A stretch of 64,000 bases of DNA, taken from the NCBI GenBank assembly GCA_965153455.1, contig OZ234496.1:3977207-4041206 (forward strand), written 5' to 3'. Positions 37,011 to 49,711 of the stretch are shown here, in pieces. Source of the stretch: Sphagnum compactum. Lineage: Eukaryota > Bryophyta > Sphagnopsida > Sphagnales. The stretch's first letter is position 1; each line of letters starts with the position of its first letter. A program made the position numbers and the translations under genes. The notes beneath the pieces were generated by a model. That model searched no databases. It had not been told where the DNA came from and saw only the letters and a list, made by a program, of their open reading frames with translations.

Positions 37011-37954
37011 GTATTGGTGGTACCCTGGTAACACCTTAAGTCTTCAACTAATACTTATCTGCTTAAAGAAGTTGTGGGGTCTGGGCTCTGTTCTCTCAAC
37101 TTCTGAAAATTACCAAAGGAGCTGGGTCATGGATATCTTATTACAAATACTAGGATTAGTGAACTCAATTTTTCCTGGTGACTTTATATCTTTCAAACTC
37201 CTGACTGGAATTCTCTCAATGAAAACTTATTTTCTAGGCCCTACCTCAGACCCTTTGAATGATAAATAACTTGATATGATAACTACCAATGCCCGCCAAC
37301 CTATCCTATTTCTTTACTCAGACCTTCTCAAAGGGGTAACTAAAACTAAATAGAGATATTTGTAAAATGAAGGAAACACAATATTAATGAAAAAAGCAAT
37401 GAAAAAGTACATTGCATTCAAATGCAGAGTGAAAACAAGATGAATTTCAAATTACATTGAATGTTGTGATCATTTGAGTTTCACCTTGCTTCTTTCTTTT
37501 TATCAGGGGGCACCTTCATTGTTGTTGTCGTTATTACTACCATAATTGTTTCAAAACTAGTATTGTGGTACTAAATTTCTCCCTCAATTCCATTAAAAAA
37601 AATTACTTCACAAATATCAAGGTTTGAGCACACATATCAAAGTTTGAGGTCAAAAGGGGTGAAATGAGAACCCAAAGACAAGGTCACTTTACAAATTTCT
37701 CTTATAAAAATATCCTTAAAGTAGCATAAACAAGGAATCTACACAGTTAGTTTGGGTTTAACTGGACACAGGACTTCAAATTATGACAATCGTTTTTTAA
37801 ACTGTGAAAAATTAAGGGATCAAATTCAAAATACCACCTATTTTTTACATTAAACTAGTTTGGTAATTATCTCTTGTTTTCAATGCAAACTGAAGAAATG
37901 TTTTTGGGTTGTTCTTTCATGTAAATAACATAAGTCAACAAATAGCATATGTGG
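37011..37954. other. Unassigned DNA inside a possible hAT remnant
   Basis: AT-rich DNA with no recognised coding family. If the end at 36,996 is real, this is the subterminal or internal part of a hAT copy. I see no transposase motif here. Confidence 0.4.
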
Positions 37955-38345
37955 GTACTAGGTAACCTAGGTAGGTAGCGGAGTTAGCCTAGTTTCATAA
38001 CTAGGTACCTTAAAAAGGTAGGTACCCTATATGGGTAGGCTAGGGCGGTTGCAGGGTTGGTAGATGAATAGGTACGTAGTTTCAATAAATAGTAGTTGGG
38101 TGGGTAGGTAGATAGGTATTTTATGTAAGTTGGGTAGATAGGTAGGTAACCTAAATAGGAAAGTACGTAGGATGGGAGCCTAGGTACAAGGATAGGTAGC
38201 CTAAGTAGGTAAGCAAGTCAGTAGGTAAAATAAGGGGATAGGTAGGAGAGTAGGTGGTCTAGGTAAGCAAGTGGGTTGGTAGGTGGAATGGGGGCTTAAG
38301 TATGAAGGTAACGACACATACCTATTAAATAGGTAGGTAGGTAGA
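37955..38345. repeat. (TAGG)n microsatellite cluster
   Basis: A field of TAGGTA, TAGGTAGG and GGTAGGTAG words ends in a clean AGGTAGGTAGGTAG at 38,332-38,345. It is degenerate like the CCTA cluster at 15,903-16,575 but in the opposite orientation, and it flanks the gene block on the other side. Confidence 0.85.
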
Positions 38346-38679
38346 CAATTCGTTAAGTATGTTGTGTGTTCCTATGTTGGCGCCTACAACCATCACTATC
38401 AACACATATATAACACATAACACAAAACATATTAAATGGTACCAACACATCCAAACCAAAATGAATATTCACCTACAACAAAATAGGAATCCAAGCCCAA
38501 AAAACACATTGCAAATCATACAAATTGAATGGAAAAAAAACTTGCATAAAACATAGAACATTTACATCCCAACAATGAACACTTCTTTTGGAATTTAAAA
38601 ATGGACTTGAAGAAGGAAACAACATGAAGAAAGGAGGTGCAAATAGGAAAAACATCTCATCTCGTTTTTTAAGAAGGAA

Positions 38680-41099
38680 GCTGATGGAACAAAGGCAAGG
38701 TCAATCTCAAAAGAAACAAGGCAAGCTCAAAAGTGAGTTTCAATCCTCCAATGGAAAAGTGTCATAAAATGACACTTGTTTCTTATGTAAAGAACGTGGT
38801 CATTGGGAAGATGAATGTGAGCTCAAATGAACAATCGAAGAGATGAAGAACTTGGAGGAGAAGTTCAAAGGACTTACTCGCAAGAACAAGGGAAAATCAC
38901 AAATCAACTTAGTGGAGAATAAGTCTATGAAACAAAATGATTCAAGCTCTAAATCTAGTGCTATAGATGCAAAAGAGGTCATAAAGGTCATCTTGCTAAG
39001 ATGAACGTAGTATTTTCATTTGAAGAAACCCAACAAAGACAAAGTCAAGAGGTGCTAGCTAGTTCATAAAATAATAAAAGGTTAAACACATTTTGGGTTC
39101 TAGATTTAGGTGCAACTCATCATGTAACATGGAACCCAAACATTATTTCTAGGCTCCAACCTATTATAGTTACACCCATAATAACTACATGAGGTGAATA
39201 TCATACTATCACAAGAAAAGGACGTGCTTTTGTACAATTCCCAAGTAGTGCAGTAAAGAGGATTGACAGTGTTCTCTACATGTTTGATATCAAACTAAAC
39301 TTGTTGTTTGTGGGATGCATCTATAATTAAGGATACATCAATTCTACTTGTGTCATACGGGACATGCAAACTCGCACCATACTAGGGAAAGGACACAAGA
39401 TAAAAAGAAAAAAACTTTGTAAACTTGAATCTAAAAGTTTTACAAATGTAGAAATATGTAGCATTGAACATTCACAAAATGTAGAAAGGTCTTTAATTTG
39501 GCATAGGAGGTGGGTCATGTCAATTTTCAAACTCTTCATGAGATGTCCAAAAAAGGACTTGTTCTGGGTTTGCCAAAGCTACCACACATTGATCACATTT
39601 GTGACATTTGTTAGATTGGGAAATAGTTGAGGGAAAATTTCCTATGAACACAACATTCACAATGAAACTACTTCAGTTGGTTCACAATGATGTTTATGGG
39701 CCATTCAAAAACATGTTCACAACAATGCACTCAAATTTGTCACTTTTATTGATGACTACAATAGATGTATCTCGATTACCTTCATGAAAACGAAAAACCA
39801 AGTTTTGGAAGAATTCAAAAGGTTCAAGTACTGTTTTGATCATGAAATAATTCATCAAATTTCATAACCCTACTATCTTGAAAGCAATAACACAATAAAA
39901 AAAAGAAATAGATCATTATGCGAGATTACAAGGTGTCTTCTTCATCAGAGCCATCTCCCAAAGAAGTTGTGGTTTGAAGCAATTAAAGCAACATGTTACT
40001 TGTTCAACATGTGTTCAACCAAATCACTAATGAACTAAATACTTGAACAAATCTTCATTAAAATCCAATAAGATGTTTCTCATTTGAACATTTTTGGTAC
40101 TTAAATATTTGTTCACATAAACATCAACAAAGTTAAATGAATCCCAAGGCAACAAAATGTATATTCATTGGATAGGATGAAATCAAAGGGGTTTCATTGC
40201 TACAATCTAATGATTAAGAATATTCTCAGCACATGACATGTGAAGATTGATGGGTCAAAAGTTTCAGTCATGGACACAAATTTGACCAAGGACAACACAT
40301 CAATGTTTGATTTTCAATGGATAATACATTCTTCTCTTATCATTTCCATTGATACTATCCCCTTTAGACCTTTTCAAAATATAATTATTTTACCTTATGT
40401 TACCTTATAGAAAATTTTAAACCAGTTTAGAAATTTTCATCATTGTTTAATGAACTTTTCACATTTCCAAGCTTTACACCTTTCATTCCTTTTCTATTTC
40501 TCCATATACAATCCTCACCATCACGATATTTGATCTCACCAATTCCCATCCATGCATTTGCTTCATTTTTCAACAGCCATCAACATAACAATGATCAAAT
40601 CATTATACCCCTACAAAGGTCCACACGCACCAAGAAGCCCTATGTTCTTTTTGATCGATTTGTTGCAAATTTAGAGGAAGACATGCCATACCAAGATGTA
40701 CAGCAAGATCCCCGCTATAAATTTGCCATGGATGACGAAATGGCTAACATACGAAAAATGAAAATTTGGTATCTTGTTTCTTTATTGCTAGACAAGCAAG
40801 CCAATACATGCAAATGGATTTATAAGAAAAAACCAAGAATAAATGGAGAAGTGGAATGATACAAAATTAGGTTAATCACAAGGGCATGTGAATAGAAAGC
40901 ATGAGTTAACTTTGGAGAAAAATTTGCATTGGTTGCAAAATGGAACACCATGAAAGCAGCGAGTGTTTTAGCATGATCAAAAGGTTGGAAGGTACATCAT
41001 TTGGATTTAAAAACAACATTTCTAAACAAACGTTCTCACATGATGAAGGTTACATGTAAAAGCCATGGCCCATATGAAGTTTTAGGAAATGAACACCTT
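38680..41099 (+). mobile_element. Ty1/Copia remnant (gag zinc knuckle, protease, integrase, RT start)
   Basis: On the plus strand the Copia order is preserved. There is a CCHC knuckle CFLCKERGHWEDEC (38,777-38,818) and a second knuckle-like CYRCKRGHKGH (38,959 on, shifted frame, last Cys lost). The protease core is WVLDLGATHHVT (near 39,095). Pre-integrase LVHNDVYGPFK is followed by integrase FIDDYNRC and RNRSLCEITRCLL, then the RT N-part FAMDDEMANIRKMK and KWIYKKKPR (40,443-40,859). Stops and frameshifts are frequent. The rest of RT and RNase H is absent; the sequence switches to repeat B at 41,099. The 39,701-41,099 part (segment A) is the inverted counterpart of 6,167-7,565. No LTR or primer-binding site was recognised upstream. 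Confidence 0.87.
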
Positions 41100-43110
41100 A
41101 TAACAAGAAATTTCAAAACATGGATATCGAATAATAATTCATTTTGAAGTTTTCATGTCAATAAAAAATCTTGAATATCCCCCCAAAAAATCTATTTTTT
41201 TTCACAAAATTTTGTTTTTTATTGTTCGAAATTCTAACATTTCTACAAATGACATAATTAGTGTCAAAGTTGCCAAGGTATTACAATATGTTAAAAGTGT
41301 AGGGTATAGCATTAGGATGAGGGGACTTCCAAAATAAGGGGCTAGGATAGGTTGGTAACCTAATCCAACTTCACATTTTGGGAATGTCCCCACCCATGTG
41401 TTTTACCCGTTGTAAAACAGTTTATCATGAATTTAAACATATGTAAATCACATGGCATAAAAAGGAAAGGGCTCTTATGCTGACTCCTTAAGAGTGGGAA
41501 GGAAATGAAAGATGTTATGTATAGGCAAAAGGTTTACTTCTAAACCTTTTTGGGAATTTCAACCTTTTACTTGGTTTATCATTTCAAATCTCATCATGAA
41601 GCCAATAAGTCGAATGGAGGGGTTGAAATTCCCAAAATGGTCTAATAATGTACCCATCACATGTGTAAAGAATTGGAAAGATTTTCTTTCTAGTCTCTTT
41701 CATTTTTTTTTGCCTTTATATATTTCCATGTTTGCTTTTGGCATCTTTTTTGTGTGGCTTATGAGCTTTGTGAACTTTCATCATTTCTTTGGAATTTGTT
41801 TTTGGTTGTTGTCATTGATTTGTATGTTTTTCTTTTTTGCAAATTCATACAACAACACAATAACCATCATTGTTGCTTGTGTTTCTTTTGGGTTTTGCTT
41901 GGTGATGTAAACATCGTCTTCTTCATTTGTTGTTTTATTTTTGGCTATGTTGTTTGTGTGTGTAGGTGTTTTTCAAATTTATGAAGCATTGTGGTGAGAA
42001 GAAATAAATGTACTTGCTAACCATCAACAACAAATAAACATCTCAAAACAATGTCCTATGATGGCAATGATGTAAATCAAGTTATCTTATTTGTTTTTGA
42101 ATCCATCTCCTCTTAAATGTATTATTTGTTTTCATTGGCCATATCATTAACTTCATCACTTGTTTTGTCCATTGCTTCATTCCCCTTTTCCATAGCTTGT
42201 TGTATACTACCTTATTGGAAGGGATCTGAGGAAAATATAATAGAAGGATCAAGTTTAGTAAAAACTTCAACTAACAAACACAAAGAAATGTCAAAAAATG
42301 TGTAACATTTTGCAATTCATGTTTTCAATACAAACTTGTATGTGGTTTTGCAATTATGAAACATTGTGGTGGGAAGAAACTTGCTAGCAATCAATAACAA
42401 AGAAATGCCTCAAGATGATGTTGTGTGATGGCATTGTAAAATAAAAAGATTATTAACCTTTAAATGGGGAAGGAGGGGGACATTTTTTTTTGCGTTTGGC
42501 GTGGGGGAAAGTGGGGTTGGGTGGGCCCCTTTTGACAAAGAAGTCCTAATTGTCAAAAGTTATACAACTCTGAAATTTGATCACAATATGCCACAACAAG
42601 TTATGAAAAACCTAATTGAACAATTACCCATATTTCTTTCTAATTTTATTATAAGTCGGTGAAAATTGAGCCACACATGCCTACCTACATATGTAAGCCC
42701 ATGCCACTTAAAGGATTAAAAAATAAAGAACTTATACAACTCCTATAATTGATCACAACATGCCACAAAAATTAGGAAACCCTTAGGTGAATAATTGCCC
42801 ATAATTTTTAATTTGATTAAATTTGGTGAAAATCAACCCACACGTGCTTAATTACACACATAGACCCATGCAATTTAGAAAACTGAAAAAGTTCAAAATT
42901 CACAATAACTTATACAACTTTGAATATTGGTCACAAAATGTCAAAAGAAATCAGGAAACCTTTAGTTGAAAACATTTTAAGATCATATATACTTTGGATG
43001 ATTGGAATAATTTTCATAAAAATTATATATATATATATATATATATAATACCACTAGCCTTAGGAGTTGAACCTAAGAGGCCCACTAATCATGCTGTTGG
43101 ACTCACCCCT

Positions 43111-43129
43111 CCCCCCCCCCCCCCCCCCC
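43111..43129. repeat. 19-bp poly-C run in B right
   Basis: Nineteen consecutive C, the counterpart of the 18-G run at 11,421-11,438. Confidence 0.92.
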
Positions 43130-45606
43130 AAAGTAATAATACAATTTATGTAAGTACTAATTAATTAACAAAATTTCTATGTAGATGTGTTGTGTAATTT
43201 CACAAATCAAACATGAAAACATATTGTAGCATCTTCACATGATGGACATTATCAATTTGTCCTTTTTTTACACACTACACTTAACCTTTTTATTTTGAAA
43301 GGCCTAGTCCACTACATGGAATAATGTAACTTCATGGGATTGGGTACAAAAGCTACTACCATCACTATGTTCTTCGGAATAGAAGGAATGCATCACTTGA
43401 TGAAAGCCTTCCCTAAAATCATATTGAACTTAAAGTGTGACATTGCTTTTGTGGACTTGCCAATATGGGTCATATGTACCTTATACATAATGTAGGAGTT
43501 TGCCATGGTGCTATCTATGACATCATCACAAATTTCCTCTTTCATGATTTAATGATTGAAATCATGTGAAAATCATTTTTTCATGAATTCGTGTTTTTTC
43601 CATTGGATGTTCTGCGTTTAAACCACATATGATGCATGTATAAGTAGAGCAAAATATTTTATGGACCTAAATAAAATAAAATATTAGGTCCATTTTATTT
43701 GGACTAAAAGTAATCGACAAAATGGAAATTGGTTTGCTATCAAACCAAAAAACTATAGCAAGTTTACTTGAAAGCATGCATATGGTATCAAAGTTGGCAA
43801 ATTCATCCTCTCTTTGGATCAATGGTCAAAGCATTAGGCCACACTTTCCAATCAATTTGGTAAGTCCTTGTGGCATGCACCGCAACTTTTAAAAGATCCC
43901 AAAACATTGTAAGGCTTGTTTTTGTACCCATCCATCAACCCATAGACAATCTTGTATCCAATTACAAATTCAACATCCTCATGACATGCACCATAATACA
44001 CTTCCATTTTTTGCACATACTTGAACTTGGCATAACCAAACACCAAATCCTAAGTCCATATTGGCTTTCATGTATTGTCAGATGGGTGAGTACTTTTCAA
44101 TGTACTTGACCATCATTTCATTCACACAATTCATTTCATGCCTCAACTAAGTTGTTGTCAACTAGATGAATGCATTTAAAAATGTCTTCAAACGTTTTCG
44201 TAATCATATGGTCTACAATGCTGGGAATGTGGAAAAGATCATACAAACTTTATATAGTAGTTTAGTGTGTGGTATCTTTTAAAGGCCATGAAAGTTAGAA
44301 ACCCAATGAAAATCTTAAGTTTAAGCATAATAGTTTGATCCAATTTTCCCCTCCCTTTGTTCCTCCTCCTTCTGTTTATTTAGTAGTATAAATGTTGGTC
44401 ACGACATAGTTTTCTCAAGACATTAGTGGGCCAAAATAATCGAAAAAAAAGAATTGGGGTTTGACATTAAAGAAATGTGTTTAACCTTTACTCCCCACCT
44501 TCCCATATAACTAGGAGAATATAAAAATTGATCCATGAATTTGGAGAAAGAAAAATTAATTTGAAATAAATGGGGAAATTTTGCAACCTTATGTTTACAA
44601 TGATGTTGCCATTGCACACTTTCATAAATGTGAAACCAAATTTTCACATTGATTGAACCACCATAATACAAAATACACTTAAATGATTATACAAATTATT
44701 GGTATTTAAAAAAAGATTGAAAAATGGACACAAAAATTTTGGAAAAAAATTGATAATTTTACATAATAAGTGTTTTTTCAAATGAACATTAGATTAATTG
44801 TAAGTGTTGCATCATATTCGTACTCCCATACAAATTGTTTTTGGCCAAATTTAGCAAGTTGTCTAAAAAACATTCAAAATAAAAAATAATAGTTTCTTTT
44901 AGTTTTTTATTTACCAAATTTCTATTTAAAAAAATTCATTGTTGGATTTCTCCATTCAATTTGGACATGTAGCAAAAAATGTGAAGGAACCTTAAACTTT
45001 TTTTCTTTCATATCCTATTTACAGCCAAAAATCGGTTAAACTATATTATGGATGATCACCAACTCACCTATATGAAAATATGATCAGAAAAGCCTTGCTC
45101 CCATATGCCCATGTCATCATTTTTTTTTCATTGACTGCATATACCAAAATCCTATATCATAAAATTAAAAAACTAAAATCATGGTTTTTTGAGATTTTAA
45201 AAAGCAAAAATTCAACCAAGTTTTTTTTTTTAATTGCTAAATTTCTATAAGTGGTTCAAATAGGTTGCCAAATACATAAAAGGATATATGTTTTTAATTA
45301 CTATCATATTAAGGTTGTAACCTAATTTGGCTAAATATTCTTGTGGATCATTATCATTGGGTACATCACAAAACTGACCAAAAAAATGCTTGAAAAAAAA
45401 TAAATTTGTATAGTAGAAGGCAAGGTTCTTGAAAAAATAAATGAGGGGGTCAACAATTGAATGTTTGTATAAAACTAAAGTGTCAAAAAAAAATGTAATC
45501 TACCAAGGCCAAGTGTTAATAATAAAGGGCTTTGGGTAGTATTGAAAAAAAACGATAATGAAAAAAATGTTTGTATTGGGCTTCAGGTTGCAAGATAATT
45601 TAAAAG

Positions 45607-45957
45607 GTGGCCATGGGGGGGTTTGCCATCATTCTTATGGTGAAAAAAAATAGCGGTGGGGGGAACATTCCCAACATTTTCATGGGAATTAAAACTTGTA
45701 TTGTTAATATATTTGAAGTTCTAGGTGGTTGTTTCATTTATTTTGTGGATGTTGTGGCCATTGTTGATAGCTTGCAACCTTTCGACTTTTCATTTGTGGT
45801 CAACATGGTCGACAACTTCTCCATTGCCAATAACTTCAAAGCTCTTGACATGTGTTACTTTATTTTGCATGTGGGCAACATTGCTTCATTGGGAGCTTGC
45901 ATGTTCTTAGTGTTTTGGTTGTTGTCAATGGGTTTTCCTTTGCTAAAGGTTATTTGA
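45607..45957 (+). other. Open reading frame shared by both B copies (right)
   Basis: 116 codons starting MAMGGFAIILMVKK. The last 91 residues match the left-copy frame with only three or four differences. It is hydrophobic and of unknown family. In the left copy the first 25 residues are lost from the frame. No codon-level evidence of selection could be assessed. Confidence 0.25.
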
Positions 45958-46857
45958 ACAAGTTTGGAGGGGGGGGGAGGGGTGTGGGGAGCATTGCTAA
46001 TCTAAGGGTTTTTAGCAACAAAAAAAACATGGTGAACAAACAAGTAGCCACCAAGGGGGGTTCCATGAAAAACACATAGGGAGGAGCGGGGTCATGCCAT
46101 TGTTGAAAGTTGAATTCTTCTGCATCTCCGAACATTGGGCAAGGGGGGCATCATCATCATTGGTAGCTCCTAAGCTTTCAATGACTCTTTAAAAAAAAAT
46201 TTATGCTTTTTGTGTCATCGAGAATGACAAGTCGCAAAATGTTTGTTTTTTGTCAAATTCAAGGCTTTGCACTCCTCTTCTTGGACACATGAAAGGGCAC
46301 AACAACCTCTACATTCCCATTATTGGGGAGTTTCTCCAACATTGTTGTCAAGCCACGATTATTTTCTCAGTATGGTGTTGAACAAGTTAGAGAAACTCTC
46401 AACTTTTCTTTGATGCCTTCTTTCCACCCAACTCAATAACTATGCAATATACCAATGTCGGGTAGGTATTAGACAAGAAATGAGAACTGACCATGGTTTC
46501 AAGTTGGTTCTCACTTTGAATACTTCAAAGTATTATTGAAGGTGATGCCTTTTTTGAAACCCATTCAGGGGTTCTCATTTGGCTAAGAACTACTCATTTA
46601 AAACCCTTCCACTTTTATTTATTTTTGAAACCTTGTCATGGTATTAAAAATTAGTGGGGTTATGGTGTCACCGTGTTAGTAATTAATAGTCAATAAATGT
46701 CATTTACTTTGGTTGTCGGTAGTGGTAAACATGGTTTAAAAAAAGTTTAATTTGTAGAGGTGCCATAGAGGTAGAGTCGCCCCTAGCCCCTTTTTTTTTT
46801 ATATAAGGAGAATGTTTAGTGTTTTGAAGGTGTGCTTAAGGTTTAAGTGGTTTTTTT

Positions 46858-47429
46858 CTTTGATTAATCTAGTGCTCATTGATGTCTAGGTCTTGTGTTC
46901 TTTTGCTTCTTTTTGCATTGCTTTCTTGTTGTTCGTAATTGTTTCCTTGTTGTGCTATGTTGGTGTTTGTTGATGTTCCTTTGTTGTGCTTTGTTGGTGT
47001 TCATTGGCGCCCCCTTGCTATGTTCTATTGCTATGTTTTTCATTTTTTGTTGTCTTAATGATATTTCAAAATGTGTGTTTTCAGTTATTTTAGTTTTAAA
47101 TTTGTTTAAATTAGACATCTTTAAAAAATAATCATAAGTTTTTTTGACATATTGTGTGCATTTTGTCATGTGAAGGACAAGGAGCCCACTTGCATAAAAT
47201 TTTTCACACTAAAACATATTTTTTCACATCTTTGACCTCAATAATCTTATAAATCTTGTAAATGTTTTTAATTGTAATTGCCCTAGTTGCTTGTAATTGC
47301 TTGTTTTTTCGTTTATTATTTTAAAAATAAATTAGATAAAAAAGATCAAAACTCATAATTTTGGTAAAATTCATACTTATTTTTAATTTATCTTCCAACC
47401 CATCTAATATTTTGTAAGAAATGGAGTCA
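46858..47429. other. Unassigned DNA between repeat B and the hAT pseudogene
   Basis: T/G-rich stretch with repeated TTGTTGTGCT and TTGGTGTT words at 46,920-47,010, then AT-rich DNA. No family is recognised. It may hold the eroded start of the downstream hAT copy. Confidence 0.4.
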
Positions 47430-49390
47430 AGTTAGAATGAAAATATGATGATAATTGATAGTGAAAATAAAATTGGTTTAAATGAATGGAATGTGGAAGA
47501 TGAAATTTTGAGTGGTAGCCTCTAGACAAAAAAATATAACAAAAGAAATAACAAATCCTAATGAAAAAATGAAATGGAAAGGAACCTTCAAACATTGTGT
47601 GTTCAAAGGAAAACATGAAAAGGTCATAATAGGAATGCAATTTGTTGGGCTTTTTGTTGTGTGAATGATGACAAAAAAATTGATGTCGGAAATCTTCAAG
47701 TCATGAGATGTTTGCTTTGTTACAATAGTTTAATGCATGTAATCAGTCCAAACACAAAAGAAAGAAAGTGACTTATAACATATTATAAGACATATGGTAT
47801 AATGATTTTATAGTAGTTTAAACAAGTGATCATTGTGTTGTTTGAAACAATAAAAACTATTGGTCAAGCCTTGGCCATCAATATGACAGAATTGTTTGAT
47901 CAATTATGGATTGAAAAAAGAAATATTTCATATGTGAAACTTGAAGGGTCAAATTCAACTACAATGACAACTGCCTTTAAATCAATTGTTAAATGTGAAG
48001 TTTTAGGTTTAGATGAAAGTTTCCAAAAGCACTTGTTTTGGCCATGTTTTTTTAAGGAATCTACATATGTTACAATTGATGAAAAGGTTTGCAAAAATCT
48101 TGGATTTATTTCTATCAAGTCCTCCTAGTTAAATTTGCAAAAATGTATAAATTGGCTTAAAAAGTCGAGGAAGAATATATAGGAGTGGAACAATGCATGT
48201 TTGAATTTGAACATTTGTCCTAGAAAATTGAATATTCCAACGAAGACAAGGTAAAATTGTGCTCTTTCACAAATTACTTTTCTTCCTTTTCTTTTTTGAT
48301 TTAAGTTTTTTTTTGTTATTCAATTATGTTTGTTTGATACATATATAACATTTATTTAATTTTGGTTGTAGGTTTGTTCGTAAAATCATTATGTTCCAAG
48401 AGGCTTTGCAATTCAAGGATACTATTATATTTTGCTACAATAGGCTAAATATTGTAAGAATTAATAGCAGGGTGCCCCATCTTCTTAGAAGTGGCACATT
48501 TTTCAACTAAATGTGGATTATCTTTCTCTTGGTGTGAGTGCATGTGTTTTCAACCGATCTAATAGCGATTGGTTATGTTTCATGCGTTGTAATTTGCCAT
48601 TACCATGTGCTTGAAATGCAAGGAATAAGTTACAAATCGACGTGCTCAAATTAGTTTGATTGATGATGATTTTGGAGTTGCCTTTGAGATATTTTTATTT
48701 GTTACCAATATCAAGAAGGAAGCTTGTGGTGTTTTGGAATCATTCCTTTCTTTTTTAAGAATATATGAAAAGAAAAAAATCCTATAACATGTCATGTTTA
48801 ATGCTAGACCCCAAATTTAAAAGCCTTTATCTAATATCTTTTTTATTGGTCATGAAGAAGGGGTGAACATTATAAAAGAATATGATAAATGATCATTATA
48901 TCCTATGCTTTTAAAATGCTATCATTATTTACAAGTAATGGTAGAATCTAAACTTGTATATGCATATCAAGTAGGAGATGTAGAATCTAATCTAAATATT
49001 TTTGAACAAACGCCCAACACAAGTGAGCCATTGATAGAAATTGTCACTAAGGAAATGTTGATTTCAAACATTACCAAGTGGATTCTGAAGCCATGTTTTC
49101 TAATGTTGATTTTTTGGGTTGCCAAATCCTAGGGATTGTTGGGTCACAAATTGAGATTGAAAGATTTTTTTTTTTAGTAGCGATACTTACAAACTTAAAG
49201 AGTGGTCATTTATAATCATAAAATTTAGAAAGATTGATGTTTGTGAGCAAAAATTAACCACATGATCCCAGAATTGAGTGTAAACCACCTTTTGATTTGG
49301 TGGAGTTGATTGAAAAAGATTTAAATTTTGAGGAGTTTAAAGAGTTTGAAAGTTTTTTTGAACATGATGAACTTTTGGACATATAAAATG
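47430..49390 (+). pseudogene. hAT transposase, decayed
   Basis: Recognisable hAT blocks in order include a zinc-finger-like start region (HVFKGKHEK type, near 47,600) and the catalytic-region segment IEKRNISYVKLEGSN (47,826-48,128 frame). Then come WNNACLNLNICPRKLN, FVRKIIMFQEALQFKDT, a decayed DPKFKSL block, LGIVGSQIEIERFF (about 49,130-49,175) and a C-terminal LMFVS-N-DPRI-like region. Stops and frameshifts interrupt it many times. It belongs to the same superfamily as the copy at 24,600-25,510 but is clearly a different element. The hAT end at 49,697-49,711 lies just downstream. Confidence 0.78.
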
Positions 49391-49696
49391 TTTGCAGAAT
49401 TTATTTGATTTTCATGTTTTAAAGGGATTTTTTAATAATTTTAAAAAATTAAATAAAAAATTAAAATTTCAAATAACATAACTTTTGATACCCGTTGTCT
49501 AAGAACCATCTTTGAAAATCAACTCATACAGAACTGTCTGAGAACTGGCACTTTGAAACAGAGGGAAATAAAGCTTTTCAATTTTTTGGAACCCTCCCCG
49601 GGTCTGTTGTTAAAAAGAAAATGATAAAAAAAGAACTGGGTTGAGCATCAGAAAAGCTTCTAAAACCCGGACCCGGCGGGTCTCTAAAAAACTGAG

Positions 49697-49711
49697 ACCT
49701 GCCCAACACTG
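49697..49711 (-). mobile_element. hAT-like terminal repeat, right-type end
   Basis: ACCTGCCCAACACTG is the exact inverse of 36,996-37,010. The preceding 100 bp carry GGGTCT, CCCGGACCCGGCGGGT and GAGACCT words that look like subterminal repeats. It is correctly placed as the 3' end of the decayed transposase copy upstream. Confidence 0.65.

Larger units (their letters stand above)
41098..46857 (+). mobile_element. Unclassified repeat B, right copy
   Basis: Inverted counterpart of 7,566-13,447, nearly colinear and highly similar. It starts TTATAACAAG directly after the Copia segment A and ends AAGTGGTTTTTTT before unrelated DNA. It keeps the homopolymer tracts (43,111-43,129; 45,966-45,980), the three ~175-bp repeats and the 17-nt inverted repeat, but lacks the 125-bp duplication. 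It carries an AT dinucleotide run near 43,025-43,046 that is longer than in the left copy. No transposon protein or terminal structure identifies its class. Confidence 0.8.
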
